Shown: positions 9,072-12,588 of the stretch, piece after piece
Numbering within the stretch: position 1 is the stretch's first letter
How the letters are laid out: every line of letters begins with the position of its first letter
Assembly (NCBI GenBank): GCA_029259995.1
Contig: JAJDEC010000010.1
Location: forward strand, 1 to 12,588
DNA length: 12,588 nt
Source of the DNA: Phycisphaerae bacterium
Lineage (GTDB): Bacteria; Planctomycetota; Phycisphaerae; UBA1845; UTPLA1
Reading direction: 5' to 3'
The notes under the pieces: model-generated
Told to the model about the DNA's origin: nothing
The model's input: only the letters and a program-made list of their open reading frames with translations
Databases searched by the model: none
Translations under genes and position numbers: made by a program

Positions 9072-9098
9072 CCGATTGAGTCCGCCCGCCGCAATCGG
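9072..9098 (-). promoter_or_regulatory. Perfect inverted repeat upstream of nadB (candidate operator or RNA hairpin)
   Basis: CCGATTG at 9072-9078 and CAATCGG at 9092-9098 are perfect reverse complements separated by 13 bases. The repeat lies 36-62 bases before the nadB start. It could be a repressor site controlling NAD synthesis or a leader hairpin. No T run follows, so it is not a terminator. No matching copy was seen before nadA. Confidence 0.35.
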
Positions 9099-9342
9099 AG
9101 TCGATCCAACGTTTCCGGCAAGACCGGGTCGCATGACCCGTGAGCGGAATGGCGCGTTCTGAAAGCCGCAGAGTAACGCAAGACGACAGGTTGCCGTGTC
9201 TCACGCGGAATCATGCGTGTCGTCCCAGGCGGCAGACCGGATTCGAATGCGCGACCGTGAAACGGGCGATGCGGCCAGTCATTTCCAATCTGGAATTCGC
9301 CCATTTCCGTGTCGCCGTCAGGAAACTGTCAATTACGAACCT

Positions 9343-10065
9343 TCATGCGGTCGTTAACTGCGACTCCAGTTTCTGTGCGCTTGGAAAGAGGATGTTGTTC
9401 TCTTCGTGAATGTGCTCGTGGAGATCAGCTTCCAGTTCGGCCAGTCCGTGCAGCCACGCGCGAAATGTGTTGCAGGCGTCGTCTGGCGGTACGAATGCGC
9501 CGGTCAACTCACGCAAACGCGCGAGCGCTTGCCCGGCGTTGTCGTGTTCGTGTTCCATGACGGAAATTGGATTCTGGAGATTTCCGCAATGAGACGATGC
9601 TCTGGCGCCAGACGCTTCCATCTCCCTGATCATGGGAAACAGCACTTGTTCTTCCTTCATCATGTGCTGCTCCAACTCGGCTCGCAGCCCCTCGAACACC
9701 CGATGGCATTCGGACAACCAGTCGAAGCGATGGCCGTGGACTCTTGCGACTTTTTCTCCCATCTCGCTCAGTCGCGGCAGCTCGGTTCGAAGGTATGCAT
9801 GATGTTTCGTCAGGATGTGATCGATCAGTTCGCCCATGCGCGCGTTCGACCAATCTGCCTCCGATGTGGACGGATTGTTGCTTTCCGGATGTGTCAGCGC
9901 ATCGATGACCGCGTCCGGGGATGCGCCGGTCGCTTTGCACGCATCTGCAAGCGTTTTCTTTCCGCCGCAGCAGTAATCGATCGAAAACCTCTCGAAGATG
10001 CGGGATCGCCCGGGTTGTTCGACGACGAGTTCACCGACGCGCTTGTTCAGCAGTTCGTTTCTCAT
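9343..10065 (-). CDS. ric: Iron-sulfur cluster repair di-iron protein (RIC; YtfE/ScdA family)
   Basis: A cytoplasmic hemerythrin-like protein that restores Fe-S clusters damaged by nitric oxide or oxidants. The 240 residues contain both family domains. The N-terminal ScdA_N (DUF542) part is GELVVEQPGRSRIFERF followed by DYCCGG at 30-35. The hemerythrin-like four-helix bundle supplies di-iron ligands: histidines at 83-89, H134-x3-E138 (HMMKEEQVLFP), the MEHEH segment at 170-174, and H218-x3-E222 (HIHEENNILFP). Length fits YtfE (about 220) and ScdA. GAAGGAG lies eight bases before the ATG. The gene starts 54 bases after norB on the same strand, so both are likely expressed together under NO control, a common pairing in NsrR regulons. 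Likely clients nearby are NarH, MoaA, NadA and the polyferredoxin. Confidence 0.95.
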   Translation of the reverse strand: MRNELLNKRVGELVVEQPGRSRIFERFSIDYCCGGKKTLADACKATGASPDAVIDALTHPESNNPSTSEADWSNARMGELIDHILTKHHAYLRTELPRLSEMGEKVARVHGHRFDWLSECHRVFEGLRAELEQHMMKEEQVLFPMIREMEASGARASSHCGNLQNPISVMEHEHDNAGQALARLRELTGAFVPPDDACNTFRAWLHGLAELEADLHEHIHEENNILFPSAQKLESQLTTA

Positions 10066-10073
10066 TTCTGGGA

Positions 10074-10080
10074 CTCCTTC
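10074..10080 (-). promoter_or_regulatory. Ribosome binding site of ric
   Basis: GAAGGAG on the minus strand, eight bases before the ATG at 10065, within the 54-base norB-ric gap. No terminator or clear promoter was seen in this gap. Confidence 0.7.
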
Positions 10081-10119
10081 AGAGTTTGATTCACCAATCG
10101 ACCTGAATCGACAGTTGCA

Positions 10120-12402
10120 TTACATCGGGGCGGGAAGTGCATCGATCGCGGTCTCCCGCTCCGATCGCAATGACCATCCCGTTTTCAATCCGAGCACAAA
10201 CCAGCAGAGTGCGAGGACGCCGCTGGCGAATATGGTGTCACCGACCACGCGGAGCCAGCGCAGGACTTCCATCGTCGGCGTCTGAAGAAACTCCGCCGAG
10301 CGGGCGTACCAAAGCCCATGTTCAACGCTCGCCCATGTTTGAAGTAACCCCACGGGCAGCAGGCTGATGAGCACCATCAGGGCAAGGCCGACGTTGATGG
10401 ACCAGAACGCGTAGGAAAGGTATCGGGTTCGCCAGACGTTGTGCGTGGCGAGTCCCTTCAGGCAGAATAGCATCAGCCCAATGCCCAGCATGCCGTACAC
10501 ACCGAAAAGGGCGGTATGGCCGTGGACGGGCGTTGTGTTCAGGCCTTGCATGTAATACAGGGCGATTGGCGGATTGATCAAAAACCCGAACAGGCCCGCG
10601 CCTACAAGATTCCAGAATGCGACGGCGACGAAGAAATAGATCGGCCACTTGTACGCGACCACCCACGGCCGGGAACGACTGAGTGTCAGATTCTCGTAGG
10701 CCTCGAACCCGATGAGCACGAGCGGAACCACTTCCAGTGCGCTGAAGGTAGCGCCGAGTGCGAGTATGGCTGTCGGCGTCCCCGTGAAGTACAAATGATG
10801 AAAAGTGCCGATGATGCCGCCGGCAAGGAAGATCGTGCTGGAGAAAAGCACTGCCCGCGTCGCAGTCGTCGTTCCGAGCAGGCCCATCCGAGTAAACAGG
10901 AATGCAATCACGACGGTGGCAAAGACTTCAAAGAATCCTTCCACCCACAGATGAACTACCCACCATCGCCAGTATTCGACGATCGCCAGATTGGTTTGCC
11001 GACCCCACATGAGCCCTGCCCCGTAGAACAGCGCAATCGCGGTGGACGCCACGACGAACATGCCAAGCAGGCTGCGGTTTTCGCCCGGTTTCTTGAAGGC
11101 GGGCAAGAGTGCTCGAACCATCAGAAACAGCCAGAGGAAGAGTCCGACGAAAAGGAATATCTGCCAGAATCGGCCGAGGTCCACGTATTCAAGCCCCTGG
11201 TGTCCAAACCAGAAGTTGGCTTCGAAGCCGAGACGCTGTTGAACACCGAGCCATTGCCCAAACAACGATCCCACGACAATAACGAGCAGGCAGACAAAGA
11301 GCGCGTTGACGCCGAATCGCTGGAACTTCGGTTCATAACCCGATACGGCAGGAGCGATAAACAGACCGGTCGCGAGCCACGCAGTCGCGATCCAGAAGAT
11401 CGCAAGTTGCGTGTGCCATGTTCTCGTCACTGCGTATGGCAGGTATTCCGCCAGCGGAAATCCGTAGAACCCGGAGCCCTCAACGCCATAGTGGGCCGTG
11501 ATGGCGCCCAGTCCGACTTGCGCCAGGATGAGTGCAGCAACGACCCAGAAGTACTTCAAGGTTGCGCGCATCGACGGGGTCGGATTCAAGGCGAGCAGCG
11601 GGTCCCGATCCGGCACGCTGGATTCTTCTTCGCCCGCGCTTCGCTGAATTGCGAAATACCAGGCAAGAGCGCTGATTCCTGCCAGCAATAAGACTACGCT
11701 GATCACCGACCAGACAACGATGGCGCCGGACGGACGATTATCGATGAGGCTTTCCGCTGGCCAGTTGTTTGTATAAGTGATGGTCGATTCAGGGCGATTG
11801 GTCGAACATGCCCAGGCGGCCCAGAAGAAGAAACTGTTCAACTGATCTTGGCGCTCGCTCGATTTGATGGCGCCGGCGGGGATCGCATAGGCCTCGCGGA
11901 GTTCGTGAAAGTCCGGATCGACGCCGAAAAGCGAGGCGTAGTGATCGCTGACTGCCTTGATCGCTCGGCTGCGAACGGGGGAGACAACCAGATCGCCAGT
12001 CGCAGGGTCGAACGAGTTGGTACGCAACGTCGACTTAAGTCGCTCCTTGAGTGCAGCTCGGATTTCGGCAGGTTGATCGTCGAACGGCGTGCCGTGATCC
12101 GCTTGCGCCCATTGGTCCAGAAGCCAGATCGCTTCTCGATGCAGCCAATCGGCGGACCAGTCGGGGGCGACATAGGCACCATGTCCCCAAATGCTGCCCA
12201 CTTCCTGTCCGCCCATGGACTGCCAGACGTTTTGACCGTCACGAATGTCCGCCGCCGTGAAGAGAACCTCGCCGTTCGTCGTGACGACTCGCTCCGGAAT
12301 CGGCGGGGCCTCTCGATACAACTCGATGCCGTAGTACCCGAGCACGCCAAAAGACCCGATAATAACCGTGATCAACGCCAGCCATAGTCGCCTGTTGTTC
12401 AT
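10120..12402 (-). CDS. norB: Quinol-dependent nitric oxide reductase (qNOR, single-subunit NorB/NorZ)
   Basis: An inner-membrane haem-copper-family enzyme that reduces 2 NO to N2O with electrons from quinol. From the ATG at 12402 it has 760 residues, normal for qNOR. Residues 1-255 form the fused NorC-like part: a membrane anchor (8-28), a periplasmic domain with SMGGQEVGSIWGHGAY and the FFFWAAWACSTNRP region, and a second membrane helix (225-250). It has no CxxCH motif, as expected for the quinol form. The catalytic part carries H330 (low-spin haem), H484 with E488 (HLWVEGFFE), H535-H536 (GTFHHLYFTG) for the non-haem iron, and H627/H629 (TPVHGHTALFG) for the two haems. An open frame extends 56 codons upstream but lacks family features and runs through the promoter. 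A GGGGA site lies about ten bases before the chosen ATG. ric follows in the same direction. Confidence 0.97.
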   Translation of the reverse strand: MNNRRLWLALITVIIGSFGVLGYYGIELYREAPPIPERVVTTNGEVLFTAADIRDGQNVWQSMGGQEVGSIWGHGAYVAPDWSADWLHREAIWLLDQWAQADHGTPFDDQPAEIRAALKERLKSTLRTNSFDPATGDLVVSPVRSRAIKAVSDHYASLFGVDPDFHELREAYAIPAGAIKSSERQDQLNSFFFWAAWACSTNRPESTITYTNNWPAESLIDNRPSGAIVVWSVISVVLLLAGISALAWYFAIQRSAGEEESSVPDRDPLLALNPTPSMRATLKYFWVVAALILAQVGLGAITAHYGVEGSGFYGFPLAEYLPYAVTRTWHTQLAIFWIATAWLATGLFIAPAVSGYEPKFQRFGVNALFVCLLVIVVGSLFGQWLGVQQRLGFEANFWFGHQGLEYVDLGRFWQIFLFVGLFLWLFLMVRALLPAFKKPGENRSLLGMFVVASTAIALFYGAGLMWGRQTNLAIVEYWRWWVVHLWVEGFFEVFATVVIAFLFTRMGLLGTTTATRAVLFSSTIFLAGGIIGTFHHLYFTGTPTAILALGATFSALEVVPLVLIGFEAYENLTLSRSRPWVVAYKWPIYFFVAVAFWNLVGAGLFGFLINPPIALYYMQGLNTTPVHGHTALFGVYGMLGIGLMLFCLKGLATHNVWRTRYLSYAFWSINVGLALMVLISLLPVGLLQTWASVEHGLWYARSAEFLQTPTMEVLRWLRVVGDTIFASGVLALCWFVLGLKTGWSLRSERETAIDALPAPM

Positions 12403-12451
12403 GCCCCGATCGTCCCCGATAAAAGAATGTAAATGGGTCCAATTACTATCA

Positions 12452-12480
12452 TTGTGTCGGGAGTGTAGTGTGCGTAAATT
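12452..12480 (+). promoter_or_regulatory. Weak candidate promoter of the Rrf2-family gene
   Basis: TTGTGT (12452-12457) and TAAATT (12475-12480) are spaced by 17 bases. The -10 matches consensus at four positions, the -35 at three. It would face away from the norB promoter and overlap it, and its -10 overlaps the inverted repeat, consistent with autoregulation. Confidence 0.3.
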
Positions 12481-12489
12481 GGACGTCAA
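12462..12489 (-). promoter_or_regulatory. Predicted sigma-70-type promoter of norB-ric
   Basis: On the minus strand TTGACG (12489-12484, five of six matches to consensus) is followed after 16 bases by TACACT (12467-12462, four of six). Transcription would start roughly 50 bases before the norB ATG. The -35 box sits inside the inverted repeat 12477-12498, so a protein bound there would block it. Confidence 0.55.
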
Positions 12490-12498
12490 GACCCAATT
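12477..12498. promoter_or_regulatory. Inverted repeat AATTGG-N10-CCAATT, candidate operator of the Rrf2/NsrR-like regulator
   Basis: AATTGG at 12477-12482 and CCAATT at 12493-12498 are perfect reverse complements ten bases apart. The repeat covers the predicted -35 box of norB and ends 20 bases before the Rrf2 gene. A third copy of the half-site lies at 12437-12444 (GTCCAATT), itself an exact reverse complement of 12477-12484. AT-rich dyads in the norB/rrf2 divergent region are the usual place for NsrR-type operators. The exact sequence differs from the NsrR site known in enterobacteria, so the assignment is by position and symmetry. Confidence 0.45.
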
Positions 12499-12518
12499 AG
12501 TCAGATTTGGAGTGAAAC

Positions 12519-12588
12519 ATGATCTCACCAACGGCGGAGTATGCCCTACGGGCGGTCGTCGCCATTGCACAGGCCGAGGGCCAGGCGG
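12519..12588 (+). CDS. Rrf2-family transcriptional regulator, N-terminus only (NsrR-like by context)
   Basis: The first 23 codons read MISPTAEYALRAVVAIAQAE, the hallmark opening of Rrf2-family winged-helix regulators (compare the xxTxYALRAxxxLA pattern of IscR and NsrR); the gene runs off the right edge. GGAG at 12509-12512 lies six bases before the ATG. The cluster-binding cysteines that would tell NsrR from IscR or other Rrf2 members lie outside the window. Divergent placement from norB-ric suggests a nitric-oxide-sensing repressor of the NsrR type, a well-known regulator of norB and ytfE genes. Family is likely; the specific role is inferred. Confidence 0.8.
   Translation, partial: MISPTAEYALRAVVAIAQAEGQA

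Larger units (their letters stand above)
9037..9342 (-). other. 306-base non-coding gap between ric and nadB, probable nadB leader/promoter region
   Basis: No convincing gene is seen. On the minus strand an isolated perfect TTGACA (-35-like) lies at 9327-9332, right after the ric stop, but no good -10 follows at the right distance. Nearer the gene, a perfect 7-bp inverted repeat occupies 9072-9098, and a 6-bp stem with a 4-base loop occupies 9125-9140. A 109-codon open frame crosses the gap on the minus strand (9304 to 8975), overlapping the start of nadB in another frame. It is Arg/Pro/His-rich, has no recognisable motif, and I treat it as chance. The gap suggests that nadB can be transcribed separately from norB and ric. 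Confidence 0.5.

Noticed and set aside
9125..9140. Hairpin CGGGTC-GCAT-GACCCG as terminator of ric
   Set aside because: The stem is only six base pairs, lies about 200 bases beyond the ric stop and has no T run on either strand.
9037..9204. 56-codon N-terminal extension of NadB
   Set aside because: The flavin fold begins at the normal distance from the ATG at 9036, which has a good ribosome site; the extension reads like non-coding sequence.
8975..9304. 109-codon minus-strand open frame filling the ric-nadB gap
   Set aside because: It has Arg/Pro/His-rich composition, no clear ribosome site, no motif, and it overlaps the nadB start in a different frame.
10516..11691. 391-codon open frame on the plus strand
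   Set aside because: It is antisense to qNOR and very rich in charged residues, as expected from the complement of a membrane protein gene.
12403..12570. 56-codon N-terminal extension of qNOR
   Set aside because: It would run through the divergent promoter and into the Rrf2 gene; the membrane anchor starts normally from 12402.

Overview
This window reads as a compact nitrogen-oxide respiration locus with its cofactor-supply and damage-repair genes. All genes are ordinary bacterial genes, tightly packed and moderately GC-rich. The organism is not named by any marker here. The beta subunit resembles the NxrB/NarH type known from anammox planctomycetes and Nitrospira, and it travels with a TorD-type chaperone and a membrane polyferredoxin fused to TPR repeats. 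That makes an uncultured Planctomycetota or related environmental lineage my best guess, held with low confidence.

Plus strand, 1-7426: a likely operon. It opens with the 3' end of a gene whose start lies outside the window (probably, by context only, the molybdenum catalytic subunit). It continues with narH/nxrB (four Fe-S clusters), a TorD/NarJ-type assembly chaperone, an unrecognised 319-aa protein with a C-terminal zinc-ribbon-like CxxC pair, a membrane 4Fe-4S polyferredoxin fused to TPR repeats, moaA (first step of molybdenum cofactor synthesis) and nadA (quinolinate synthase). Gaps are 6-28 bases, so co-transcription is likely. Two genes, the polyferredoxin and moaA, appear to start with TTG.

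Minus strand, 12402-7390: norB/norZ (single-subunit quinol-dependent nitric oxide reductase), then ric (di-iron Fe-S cluster repair protein of the YtfE/ScdA type), then, after a 306-base gap, nadB (L-aspartate oxidase). nadA and nadB encode consecutive enzymes of NAD synthesis, yet they converge and overlap by 37 bases at their 3' ends.

Right edge: a divergent 116-base intergenic region separates norB from the first 23 codons of an Rrf2-family regulator. It holds a good norB promoter whose -35 box lies inside a perfect inverted repeat, a candidate operator for an NsrR-like nitric oxide sensor.

How the parts fit (inference): the molybdo-Fe-S enzyme interconverts nitrate and nitrite, MoaA and TorD help supply and insert its cofactor, and the polyferredoxin may connect it to the membrane electron pool. 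qNOR removes nitric oxide, Ric repairs Fe-S clusters that NO damages (MoaA, NadA and NarH all carry such clusters), and the Rrf2 protein probably senses NO. No nitrite reductase, NarI-type cytochrome b, mobile element, CRISPR array, tRNA or rRNA was seen.
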